A stretch of 64,000 nt of DNA from Ornithodoros turicata (taxonomy: Eukaryota > Arthropoda > Arachnida > Ixodida > Argasidae): assembly GCF_037126465.1 (NCBI RefSeq), contig NC_088204.1, forward strand, positions 69,067,807-69,131,806. The letters are read 5' to 3'. Positions 45,134 to 54,695 of the stretch are shown here, piece after piece. The position numbers were made by a program, and so were the translations under genes. Within the stretch, counting starts at the first letter, position 1; each line of letters starts with the position of its first letter. The notes below the pieces were generated by a model, which saw only the letters and a program-made list of their open reading frames with translations, had not been told where the DNA came from and searched no databases.

Positions 45134-46394
45134 ATGGACACAATTAACGTTGTACATCCTGACACTCCTCTGTTGGATAAGTAGGAAACACAGTTATTTT
45201 CCGTGCTGGGAACGCAGTGGCATATACTGAAGGGGGAATATGAGATATTCTACCCGGTTGCTGACATATCCTTCGTCATAGATTTCCAGCCTTCGAATTT
45301 GGGGCACCACTATCTCGATTTGAACTCCGCGTACATAGTGACGAAAGTCCGCATCGTACGTGATGATGGTTCGCTGCCGGAAACACAGGCTGGCGATCGG
45401 ACGACCTACGACGAGGTCTACCCCGTCAACGCGTTCACCAGCTCGCTTTTCAAGAACGTAGCCGTCTTCTTGAATCAGACCATGATTACGAATAATGATT
45501 TGTATAGCTATAGAAGCTACCTGGATATTTTGCTTCACGCCAGCACCACGGAGCAAAATACCGCGCATACCAAGCGCGTCAATCGGAAAACAACATTCGC
45601 GCTCGTGGACCGACTGAACGATACAACCTCGCCCGTGGCGGCAAGACCATCGACCTGGTTTCCAAGATCAACTCGGACATTTTCCTGCAGCCTAAGCTAC
45701 TCATATCGGGAGTGGAAATTAGGCTTGTTTTTTATCAAGGCTCCGACGCGTTCTGCATTATGAAGATCGATCAGGAGCAGCACACGCATAAAGTGGAAAT
45801 CATGAGTGCCACCTTGTACATAAAGAAAATCACCGTGTCTCCCAGCCTATTCCTCGGACACGAAACGGAATTGCAGCAGTGCAAGGCTCTCTACACACTG
45901 GCCGGAAGTGAATCGCGTATTCGTTCGCTACCAGTTGGCAACCTGGATGCATGCCTGGAGGATTTATTTCCAGAGAAGATACCGTGTAAGGTGGTGGTCG
46001 CATTCGTGCCCACCCTAGCCTACCTGGAAGCATTCAATCGGGACCCGTATGCGACACTCAGTCGGCGACGCTCACCGTGAACGGGACGCAGCGAATACAC
46101 ACGTTCGACTTCAACAATAACCTGAACCACCAAAACTACTTCAACCTCCTGGAGCAGCTGTGTGAGAAGCACGTCTCCTACGAATACGACCACTACGTTG
46201 GAAACAAGTTCCTACTGTACTACGACCTGGATCCCGATCAATCCTCCGTCCACCTGTCACCGATCAGGCGTGGAAACGTTCGTCTGCAACTCAAGTTCCG
46301 ACGTGCCTTGGCCGAACCCACGACCGTATTGATACTGTCCGAGAGTGTGCGAATTATGTCCATCGATAAGAACAGGAACGTCACACTGGATTAG
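45134..46394 (+). pseudogene. Polinton major capsid protein (double jelly-roll), broken
   Basis: Main shell protein. From the ATG at 45134 the frame meets a TAG at 45182-45184, then continues in frame with the family N-terminus (EYEIFYPVADISFVIDFQ; HHYLDLNSAYIVTKVRIV; VNAFTSSLFKNVAVFLNQTM, which is the conserved loop). A frame change and short deletion at about 45620-45690 precede SDIFLQPKLLISGVEIRL. Another frame change at about 46055-46080 precedes the C-terminal DYxxGxxLxxxDLxPD-like block (NKFLLYYDLDPDQSS) and the ending SIDKNRNVTLD with TAG 46392. The block order of both jelly rolls is complete, so the parent gene was full length (about 420 codons). Confidence 0.85.
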
Positions 46395-46830
46395 CGACGT
46401 TCAAGCAAGATATCGAGAGACTCCTGAAGTACACTGATTACACTTCGGCACTCTTTCGCGGTGTATACGCTCGAGACGACCGTCTGCCCGCGCTGGATAG
46501 ACCGGGTATAATCGTGGTGAACACTGATGGGCGACAGCAAGCTGGGGAGCACTGGATTCTGTACGCGAAAATGAAGGATGACCTCATCTACTTTGATTCC
46601 TTCGATTGCCACCCATCGAACCCGAGTTGAAACGCCTCACCGTCGACGAATATAATGATGTCTGAATCCAAAGCCTGTATTCTCCAATGTGTGGTGTCTA
46701 CTGTTGTATCGTGGCTACATTGTAGGCGAAAAGTAAATCACTGAAGAGCATTGTGACCCTGTTTTCCGATAATCTCGCCGCTAATGACCTCAAATCAATA
46801 AAGCTGCTAGAAAAGTTGTTTGTCGCTTAA
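46393..46830 (+). pseudogene. Polinton maturation cysteine protease (adenain-like), frameshifted
   Basis: Ulp1/adenain-type protease that processes virion proteins. The first frame carries FRGVYARDDRLPALDRPGII, the catalytic-His box GEHWILY (about 46537) and the acidic residue in YFDSFD. It ends at TGA 46626-46628. The catalytic-Cys box SPMCGVYC (about 46683) and the C-terminal helix are in another frame, ending at TAA 46828. No ATG is seen at the expected start, which abuts the capsid stop. The order His-Asp-Cys is as in adenain. Confidence 0.8.
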
Positions 46831-47067
46831 AAAAGTGTGGTGTCCTTTATTCTCTATAGCTCCCCACAAACTGTACTTGCTTAGTCAATGAATACACCCT
46901 ATAGCTCCCTATCATATCATTCTATCAATAGAGCTTCCCATCATAGCAGTCTATCTTCCTAATCCATCACAACAACGCAACATTTTTTTCGCTTAAAATC
47001 AGAAATACATGTATTTTTATTTTACTGCTGATTACATATGGGACGCGGACTTTCGCTGGTCTCGCGG
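46831..47067. other. Converging 3' ends, AT-rich spacer
   Basis: Separates the plus-strand virion module from the minus-strand gene. Contains AATAAAG at about 46796 just upstream of the protease stop as a possible poly(A) signal, and three short TATAGCTCCC repeats at 46856-46925. Confidence 0.5.
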
Positions 47068-47403
47068 TCACTTCTTCTTCGCGTGAGTAAAGATGATGTC
47101 GGGCGATGCGACTCTTTTACCATCCCTGAATCTCTCCTTCTTCTCTAGTTTCAGATCTGGTAATTCTCGCATTTCTTGCAAATCTTCATCTGTGAGTCGC
47201 TTAAAACGACTGGGTAGGTACACCTTTACGCGTTTATCGTTGTCCATCAGGAGTTCCACGTACACGGACTCCCCGTACATAGTGTCCACTTTGCGTAAGT
47301 CCAACACGTCGAGCTTTTCGTTGTTCGGAACAATGCTCATTTTCTGAATGTCCCCATCACCAGGTTTCTTTAGTTTATCTAGCTTCTCGAAAATAGATGA
47401 CAT
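47068..47403 (-). CDS. Small Polinton protein, OB-fold-like candidate (minus strand)
   Basis: Intact frame of 111 codons, the only conserved-looking gene on the minus strand. Residues 35-75 alternate strands and turns (KLDVLDLRKVDTMYGESVYV; ELLMDNDKRVKVYLPSRFKR). A '(L/I)rkvxTxyGxxvxvxLxdxxxxVfLPxRf' pattern is shared by small proteins in many arthropod Polintons and resembles an OB-fold single-strand-binding core. The last residues are Lys-rich. Upstream on the minus strand a TATATAAAAG at about 47500 sits about 100 bp before the ATG, a plausible core promoter. Function as ssDNA-binding protein is inference. Confidence 0.65.
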   Translation of the reverse strand: MSSIFEKLDKLKKPGDGDIQKMSIVPNNEKLDVLDLRKVDTMYGESVYVELLMDNDKRVKVYLPSRFKRLTDEDLQEMRELPDLKLEKKERFRDGKRVASPDIIFTHAKKK

Positions 47404-47489
47404 ATCTCTCAGTGCAAGTTTCTGTGCTTCACCGGGAGTCGACCGACGGAAGTAGCTTCACAGACCTCAAATGGGTTGTATATATCGCA

Positions 47490-47508
47490 ACTTTTATATA
47501 AAGCAGCC
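47490..47508 (-). promoter_or_regulatory. TATA-like element for the minus-strand gene
   Basis: CTTTATATAAAAG on the minus strand, about 95 bp upstream of the ATG at 47403. The palindromic TTTATATAAA could also act on the plus strand. Confidence 0.4.
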
Positions 47509-47772
47509 CTGGAGGAGCGCAAGGGCGGTGCGATTCTCTTTACACAATCACATAGGAACAGCATGTGATATATGATGCGGGCGCGAAGGAGATTTGGAAC
47601 TTCTTGGAAACTGCATAAGCGAACCCTTTGTTTTTGGTTACAGAAAGCTTGTTTCGGCAATGAGCAGGTGGTGACGTGGGCTCATAGGGATATTTTCCTT
47701 CAGATAGACTTGTCTCATCAGGCACAACAGTTTACTTTTTGTTTTAATACGCGTGGCCTCGGAAAACATGAT

Positions 47773-48252
47773 TTACGAGGTGACCCAGTTTCTCGGAGAA
47801 AGCCTATTTACATCACCTTGATGCAACATTTTTTCGCTAGGGCCCGCCACGATGGGTGGAAGTGCGTTTTTGATATTAAACAGATGGCACCGTCGTGTTG
47901 GGGCTTGTCTCAAGGTGACCCAATTTCTCGGAGAAGACCTATTTACATTACCTTGAAGCAATATTTTCTTCCCCGAGAATAAAACAAAGCTCACCGTTCT
48001 ATAGTATAAACTAATTTTGACCATGAAGCGCATTTTGGTATAAAACAGGTGGCCCCAACGCGTTGGAACATGCAGCCGGCTCATCCTCAAGGTGACCCGA
48101 TTTCTCGGAGAAGACCTATTTACATTACCTTGACGCAACATTTTCTTCGACGGTGATAAAACAAAGCTCACCATAGTGTTCTCATTGCGGCTGCACGCGT
48201 TCTGATACTGAACAGATGGCCCCAACATGGCCTCATCCTCGAGGTGACACAT
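47773..48252 (-). CDS. Open frame across the tandem repeats (repeat protein?)
   Basis: A 159-codon minus-strand frame stays open across all three repeat units, because the first two unit spacings are multiples of three. It contains three versions of a motif (KKMLRQGNVNRSSPRNRVTL; KKILLQGNVNRSSPRNWVTL; EKMLHQGDVNRLSPRNWVTS). The plus strand of the same DNA also has a partly open repeated frame (GDPISRRRPIYITL), so the openness may follow from the repeat itself. No family recognised. Kept as a candidate only. Confidence 0.25.
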   Translation of the reverse strand: MCHLEDEAMLGPSVQYQNACSRNENTMVSFVLSPSKKMLRQGNVNRSSPRNRVTLRMSRLHVPTRWGHLFYTKMRFMVKISLYYRTVSFVLFSGKKILLQGNVNRSSPRNWVTLRQAPTRRCHLFNIKNALPPIVAGPSEKMLHQGDVNRLSPRNWVTS

Positions 48253-48262
48253 GATTTACGAC
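47776..48262. repeat. Three tandem hairpin-bearing repeat units plus a partial fourth
   Basis: Units start at about 47777, 47912 and 48089, with a partial one at 48240 (spacings 135, 177 and about 152). Each contains AGGTGACCC, the perfect small palindrome TTCTCGGAGAA, CCTATTTACAT and (T)CACCTTG or TACCTTG. The first and last words pair across about 30 bases, giving a branched stem-loop. CAGATGGC(A/C)CC and ATAAAACAAAGCTCACC recur between hairpins. The position, just upstream of the polymerase gene and between divergently oriented genes, suits an origin, enhancer or structured RNA. Confidence 0.75.
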
Positions 48263-49714
48263 CGTGTGGAAACAAGCGAGCCCCGACGTGTTTGCGCATG
48301 TAGCGTGGATGCTGGTTTATAAGCCGCGCGATCGCCTCATGGGGGGGAACAGTCCACTTTCACTCGCTTCACAAGTAAGTTATTCCCTTTACTTGTTGAA
48401 ACATCCCACGGATGGAAATTGTACTCACATAGTTTGTTCAATGTTACCGCCCGAACCGGTCTACAGGACATCCTGGCCGACGAACAGAGGACACATTTTG
48501 GATAATTTGAGGCATGCAGGGGGCTGTTCTGTGGTTATCCTGTGGACGCTGTGGCAGGTTTTTATAGGGTTCTACAGGTAGTATATTATTTTATTTTATT
48601 TCTCTATTTTATTTACTTGTGGTGGTTACACAGTAAAGACAGCATATACAGAACAAAGAACTTTTATTACACAATAAGAAACTTCAAAGCGGCACATCTG
48701 CGAGTGCTACAGTCCCTTAATCTGGAGGAATGTAGTTGGCGTGTAAGTCAGCTTCCACTTCTTCACTGCAAAAGAACAGGTTTAATATTTTTCTGAAGCA
48801 TCCTAGCTATAGCTTTCACAACACTGAGCATAGCTTTATTTTGTCACCGTCAGTTAATTCCATGCGTCGTTCTAGACCTACACAGATACATTTGTCACAA
48901 CGCAAAATGCACCTCTGAACCAGGCGTACGACCTGCATTCAAATCAGAAACGCTACCTGAAAACACTTCGCTATCCGAAATATATGGCACTCTGACAGGA
49001 TAGGTGTACCCACCTCGATCACCGATGTTACTGCTTGAGCGAACACCATTTGTTCCTTGACATCCGTAGCTGATGTTCTCAGCTGTTGTGATAACTTGGA
49101 GACTGCAATATGGCGGCCGGCTCCCTGCTGCCTGACCTGTTGTGGAAGACGAATATGAGCTGCGTCTGCTCACCGTTCTGTTTTTGCATAGCTTACCTGT
49201 CGTACACGTTGCTGCTTCAGTGATACTTTAACTGAAGCGTGCACAAGTACCAACCTGTGTAGCTGACACACTCATCGACGGGCAAACTTGTCAAAACCAA
49301 CCGCCACGGCCGCCTGCCCACTGTTGCCAGCCGTGAGCTGCTCTCGATTTCGTGCATGATCTCCTACCCCAGTCAAAAATGCGTCGCGGTAATGAACTGC
49401 ATTTTGGGATCACAAGTGCCAATGAAGCCAACTTGCGAGCCAGATACACTAGATTAATGCTTATTGAAGTCGCAGCACTAATTCTAATCGAATTTCACTG
49501 CGAAGTCCACTGACACGGATGCCGACACGACGTCCTCTGTCCATCCGACGTCCGTAGTTCATTGTATAATTTTGGGACATTAGATATCCTTTAAGGGTAT
49601 CCTACGGATATCTATAGGACATCGATTCAGGCAGTTTGTTCTGGGATAATAACTGGACATCCGTAGGACAGAGGTGGTTGACTGGGACGTTTCTTACGGA
49701 TCCGTTTATTTTCA
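48263..49714. other. Unassigned insert-like DNA inside the Polinton
   Basis: About 1.4 kb with no recognisable Polinton gene. On the minus strand, 49173-48895 is a Ser/Gly-rich open frame followed by AATAAA words (about 48672 and 48838), like a 3' exon and tail. Towards 49550-49690 the DNA repeats ATCCTACGGATATC and ACATCCGTAGGACA words, like the end of another transposon. It looks like a separate insertion that reaches almost to the polymerase start. Confidence 0.4.
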
Positions 49715-52700
49715 GTGCCTCGGTGTGTGTTCTGCTTTTTTGATCCTCACGATACCGAGGATGAATCGGACGACGATTCTCGGGACGGCGCACCTCCTAC
49801 ACTGTCTGCTCACGTGATGCGATCGCACCCAGACGTGGATACATCCTTCCTGCCCTTCGTCCAGCCTGACACTGCATTTAGAGGTATCGTCAAAAGATTC
49901 ATGCTATTGGCATCTGTTCACGATCAGGGAGTAGAGGATTTGCGACAATATTTAATGAGTCACTTTCACGATATGCTCGCTATATTGAGAGCGCAACAAA
50001 TACCCTTTAGGTTTTGCATTTGTTCTCATGTTTTAATGGTGCGGGAAACTTGGGGGGAGATAACCGCGCACATAGCCCACTTTATGGCGTTTGCTCGCGA
50101 AGTCCACAGCGACGGAGCCATCGCGAATACCCTGATGGACGTGATTCAGGAGTCCACGGGACGCGTCGAAACTTAGCAGCGGGAAGGGACTGGGTTCGTG
50201 TCCACCGACGTCTAAAACGTTCAAATATGTATTTCCGCGGTGAAAACTAAAAAATCCGGATGCAAAGGGGCACTTCCCGATCATTTGGCTAAGCGCAGGA
50301 ACGTGCTGATGAATATTCATTTAGCGGCACGTAAGTAGGGTGAGTGTTTTAAATACAATACGCTTGCCCTCCTGCACCTGCAAGAAAGGAATTTGTGGAA
50401 AAAATGTGAAAACTATGCAGCGGAGTACTGGTGGCCTAGTCGCTTCCCCGTTTCCTACTCTGGTCTGGACGAATTTGAAGACAAAAACAAGATATCCGTG
50501 TACGTATACGAGTACGTCGATCAGGGAGTGCACGTGTCGCGACCTCCAAAACTCGAGTATGAAAAGAAAATTCACTTATTGGCTATAGATGAACATTTTT
50601 TCGGAATCAAGTCTCTCGAGCGGTTACTGATGAGAGACAACAGGCGTTTCGTATGCGAGCGTTGCACATACGCGAAACATCATCGCGTGTGTGCGGACGT
50701 AAACGAAATTATATTGGAATTTTGCGAACCGGGCAAAAACTTTGTCGAATTTACTAAAATACATGACAAGCAGCAGTACAACTACGTCGTCGCGTTGGAC
50801 ACGGAGAGCGTACTCGCGCCCAGTGGTGTTGGCATGCAGCGTCACGTCACCTCGAGCTTCTGTGCCGTGCTCGTGCGCACCGACGACTCGAAGGTGATGC
50901 GCATCAGGACGCACCATGGTGAAGATTCCGCGAGGCAGTGCGTTAGAGCTTTGATGGAAATGTGGGACGAGATGATCGCCCTGAACGCCTGCCCCGCGGA
51001 AATGGTGCTGAATGATGAGCAACGAGCGCGGCATAGAGCTGCCACCCACTGCGCGTACTGCGGGCGGGAGTTCGCGCAAGATCTACCCCGTGTCCGGCAC
51101 CACGACCATTCCAAGCGTTGCACTGCCGGCGAGACAAATTACATCGTCACGCTGTGCAACCCCTGTAACTTGGCGTTCACGACGCGGGAAAAACTGCCCA
51201 TCATGGTGCACAATCTGGCCTACGATTTGGCCGGACTGTTGTGGGAATTTCACCTTCTCGAGTGCAAGCGAGCTCCCTTCATCGTGGCCAGTTCTATGGA
51301 AAAAATCCGATCGTTCGAAATTGGCACATTCCTATTCAGAGATACCATGCAGTACCTAAATTCGTCGCTGGGAGAGCTCGTGGAAACCGTCAAATCCATG
51401 GGGGGCGCAGAGGCGTTCCAATGGCTGAAGCAGGTATTTGGAGACGACTACGAAATTTTGCTTCGTAAAGGTGTATTCCCGTACAGCCACGTTAGCTCAT
51501 TCGCAGTATACGACGAATTGGCTCTGCCGGCAAAATCCGCCTTCCGAAACGATCTGACGGGGGAGCATATAAGCGACGAAGACTATCAGTACGTGCTGCA
51601 CGTATTTGAACGATGATTTGGACATGGACATTTGGATGATTTGAACATCGATTTGGATGCTCGAATCTGACGGATTATAATGCATTGTACCTGAAAACAG
51701 ATGCCCTGTTACATGCTGACGTAATGCAGCACTTCTGGCGCCTGTGCTACGACGCGTGCGGATTGGAATTGCTTGATTGCGTTTCTCTGGCATCCTATTC
51801 GTGGCAATGCGCTCTAAATTACACGCGGGCGAAATTGGAGCTGATCATTGACGAGGACATGTACCGAACCATCAAATCGGGTGTTAGAGGCGGACTCTGT
51901 CAGGCGAGCAGGCGTCATTTACGGGCTAACAACCCGCTGTGCAGTGGCTATGATCCCGATAAAGAGGAAGTGTACCCATATCGTACATAGATTGCAACAA
52001 TCTTTACGGATTCAGTATGATAAAGCACCTCCCCGTCGGCGATTTCGAATGGGTCGAGGATTTAGCTCCGTGGATTTTATGCGTCACCCCACGGATTCGG
52101 ACGTGGGATACGTGTACGTGTGCGACTTGGAGTATCCAAAATCTATCCACGCACTGACGCGGTACTTGCCCCTGGCTCCTGAGAAGGCGGTCATCCCGAA
52201 GGAATGGCTCTCACCATTTCATACTCGAAGAGTATCAGCCGGCGAACAGCAAAAAGCTGCTGCTCATGTGCAAGGACAAGGTCGACTACGTCGTTCATTA
52301 CACGCTGCTCGCGCTCTATTGTAGATTGGGCATGCCGGTGAAGAAAATTCACCGAATTCTAAAATTTCGTCAGGCACCATTCCTGTGTCCCTACATCGAG
52401 GACAATGTTGCCAGATGCGTTGCCTCGAGCACGACGTTCGAGAAAAATTTATATAAAATCTCAAATAATGCGGTCTTTGGGCGTACGTTGCTAAGTAAAT
52501 TTAATATGCGAGACATTCGAGTAGCCTTCGATGAGGACACGGCGAGTCGCCTCGTGAGTCAGGCGGAATGCATACGAATGAAAATTTTGTCCCCCGATTG
52601 TGTCATGTACGAAATGCGCAAGAGAAAAGTGCGATGCGATTTCCCCCTGCAGATTGGCTTCACGATTTCAGAACTGAGTAAGTTAACCATGTACTCGCTC

Positions 52701-53238
52701 TACTATGAAACCCTGCTGAGCAAGCTCACTCATCCAGTGATTACCTGCTACTTTGACACGGATTCTGTGATCCTCGGCCTATTCTGCAAGGATTACGAAG
52801 ATCAGTTACGTGCGATCGCCGACGACCGTTTAGACTTGTCTTCTTTCGATCGTGATCATCCACTGTACAGCAAGAGGAATTGCGGTAGGCTTGGCGCGTT
52901 TAAAAGTGAAACGGGTAGCATACCCATTGAAGAAGTAATATGCTTGAAAGCCAAAATGTATTCCATCAAATTAGCCGGGGGAAAACAAATTGCAAGAGCT
53001 AAAGGGGTCAAAAAGAACATTGCAAACACCTCCTCCATGATACGTGCCGCGATACGCTATTCAAGCACACTAGCGTATCGCACGAACAGGTGTCAATAGT
53101 GGGAAAGAAACAGTGCATGTACAAAATCAGAAATGTGCAAAGAAGTCTGATGGCGTACGACGACAAACGAACGATACCTCTACAATGACGTGGACTCCTA
53201 CCCGTACGGAAGCTGCGAATATGGTAAGCTCGAGTGAA
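49715..53238 (+). pseudogene. Polinton protein-primed DNA polymerase B, multiply broken
   Basis: Replicates the element from its protein-bound ends. The N-terminus has a CVFC start (the first codon is GTG, perhaps a lost ATG) and an unassigned domain to TAG 50174. The exonuclease begins with VVALDTES (50798). A zinc-ribbon insert (HCAYCGREF...HHDHSKRC...CNPCN) and HNLAYDL follow. Then come KIRSFEIGTFLFRDTMQYLN, the TPR-type VRGG segment, motif A YIDCNNLYG (51984), motif B NNAVFGRT (about 52466), motif C YFDTDSV (52749) and the KxKGVKK end. Frames change or stop near 50176, 50334, 51616, 51983 and 52110-52260. The catalytic motifs are all recognisable, but no contiguous protein exists. It would be about 1,150 residues, the usual length. 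Confidence 0.9.
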
Positions 53239-53319
53239 TGACGTAGATAGCGGGATTTCACCTGGCGTTCTTTCCCCCGCCGCACAGATAATGCAGTGGA
53301 TGAGAAGGAGTAGCATCAT
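53239..53319. promoter_or_regulatory. Spacer before the cargo gene
   Basis: Eighty bases between the polymerase end and the cargo start. No clear TATA box. Confidence 0.25.
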
Positions 53320-53769
53320 TTGGCCTGCGTCACTGGAAGGACGTGGTACCTTGTTCTCTTCTCGCTCGTCTCGTGCGCGCTAGCGCTGGACGCGGGCAAC
53401 TGTACCGCGAGCATCAAGCTGGAGAACGATAAGCACACGTACCCCGGCGACGAAGCGCACGAATGCCCCGGCGACATCTTGGCCATCAGAGAGTGGCATG
53501 TGGTACCTATGCGGTCCGGCATTAACCTGGACAGGAACGCTACTGGATCGCTGCGTACGTGCCTTCACTCGCTGGACGTGAGCGACAGCTACGAAGATAT
53601 CCAGTGCACGTGGAAGTGCCAACTCACAGAGGACGAAATTTTTCTCAGTCGCTGTCCCAGAGACGTCTACATGATCCGTCACTTCCGCGGAACCATGCCC
53701 AGCATCAAAGGAATCAACCTCTCCAAGACTGCCATGCTTTTCCTCAAACATGTACTCAATAAACGTTGA
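53320..53769 (+). CDS. Secreted cysteine-rich cargo protein, unknown family
   Basis: Intact frame of 149 codons at the distal end of the Polinton, ending 43 bp before the right inverted repeat. Residues 8-23 form a clear signal peptide (TWYLVLFSLVSCALALDAGN), probably cleaved near Ala22-Leu-Asp. The mature part has six cysteines (in NCTAS, HECPG, RTCLH, IQCTWKCQL and SRCPRD), enough for three disulfides, and two N-glycosylation sequons (NCT, NAT). The 3' region is basic. Codon use is more G/C-rich than in the capsid genes. It has no match I recognise among Polinton core genes or tick secreted families. It is probably an acquired host-derived or host-interaction gene. It is unbroken while the replication genes around it are not. 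Confidence 0.7.
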   Translation: MACVTGRTWYLVLFSLVSCALALDAGNCTASIKLENDKHTYPGDEAHECPGDILAIREWHVVPMRSGINLDRNATGSLRTCLHSLDVSDSYEDIQCTWKCQLTEDEIFLSRCPRDVYMIRHFRGTMPSIKGINLSKTAMLFLKHVLNKR

Positions 53770-53811
53770 AAGGTATTTTTTTCCTTGTCTGTTCGATCTC
53801 GTAGAGCTATC

Positions 53812-54689
53812 TGAGATAGAGATACCCAATTGGGTTAGGACCATCTGAAGCCATCGCCGAGCGATCCGCGCACCATCTAGCAGGCGCCGGTGAAGGTTAT
53901 GTTCAGTAGGCCACTCGGTAGCCATTATGGCGGGCTTAGCGCGGGCCAATCGGCATGAAGAGATGGGCAAGTTTGAACATCTGAGATAAAGCCACAGCGT
54001 GGCCACTGCTGCCGGGCCAATCGGAGCGCCTGGAGAGTAGGACCAATCAGCGGAGCCGGTTAATTAGCATAGCGGGCGTGCACCAATCAGCGTGAAGCAG
54101 GGCAGAGTCAAGTAATTAACATAAAAGGGGTGGAGCTATGGTGAACCAATCAACGATCAGCGGGCTTAGCATGGTCCAATGAACGTGAAGCGGGCGGAGC
54201 CAACTAATTAGCATAAAGGGGTGGAGCTATGATAGACCAATCAACGCGATGAGTAGGCTCGTCGTGCGCCAATCAACGTCAAGTGGGCGGGGCTTAGCAT
54301 GGTCCAATGAACGTGAAGCGGGCGGAGCCAACTAATTAGCATAAAGGGGTGGAGCTACGATAGACCAATCAACGCGATGAGTAGGCTCGTCGTGCGCCAA
54401 TCAACGTCAAGTGGGCGGAGCCAAGCCAACTAATTAGCATAAAGGAGCAGAGCTACGATTGACCAATCAATTATCAGTGGGGCTTGGCGTGGTGACAATC
54501 AACGTGAAGTGGGCGGGGCTAATGGTGGCCAATCAGATGGCTTTGGATTGGCTTGTGTTGTATTACAAGTGGATTATGTTGGCTTAGAATTGGATTAGAA
54601 TCGGCCATCTTGGATTAGAAAAAGGATGTCGTTGTACGTAACGGTTCTTATACAGGCACCGTCATTATGCCGTATTAAACTATACTACT
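53812..54689 (-). repeat. Polinton right terminal inverted repeat, 878 bp
   Basis: Inverse of 40337-41129. It is longer mainly because a 128-bp module (54165-54292) is directly repeated at 54293-54420, both starting CTTAGCATGGTCCAATGAAC. Both arms carry the same CCAAT, octamer-like and GC-box modules. Confidence 0.9.
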
Positions 54690-54695
54690 AATGTT
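54690..54695. repeat. Polinton target-site duplication, right (AATGTT)
   Basis: Exact partner of 40331-40336. Confidence 0.9.

Larger units (their letters stand above)
40337..54689 (+). mobile_element. Polinton/Maverick (adintovirus-like) element, 14,353 bp
   Basis: Both termini read AGTAGTATAG inward, with long terminal inverted repeats and an identical 6-bp duplication outside. Inside lies the complete core gene set of the group: packaging ATPase, pX-like peptide, integrase, penton-like minor capsid, major capsid, maturation protease and protein-primed DNA polymerase B. A minus-strand small gene and a secreted cargo gene are added. The capsid, protease, integrase and polymerase genes contain stops and frameshifts, so neither transposition nor virion formation can be expected from this copy alone. 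Such elements are regarded as integrated relatives of double-jelly-roll DNA viruses. The clean edges point to a moderately recent insertion. Confidence 0.95.

Noticed and set aside
47776..48262. CRISPR-like array in the Polinton
   Set aside because: Repeat units are long, diverged and unevenly spaced, and the DNA is eukaryotic; no spacer-repeat regularity.
49715..50176. Separate gene upstream of PolB
   Set aside because: Position, the CxxC start and the continuation of polymerase homology soon after suggest it is the broken N-terminal part of PolB, not an independent gene.
53320..53769. Cargo protein as an IL-17-like or other cystine-knot cytokine
   Set aside because: The RxC...IxCxxxC spacing superficially recalls such cytokines, but the distances are wrong and the final cysteine pair is missing; left as unknown family.
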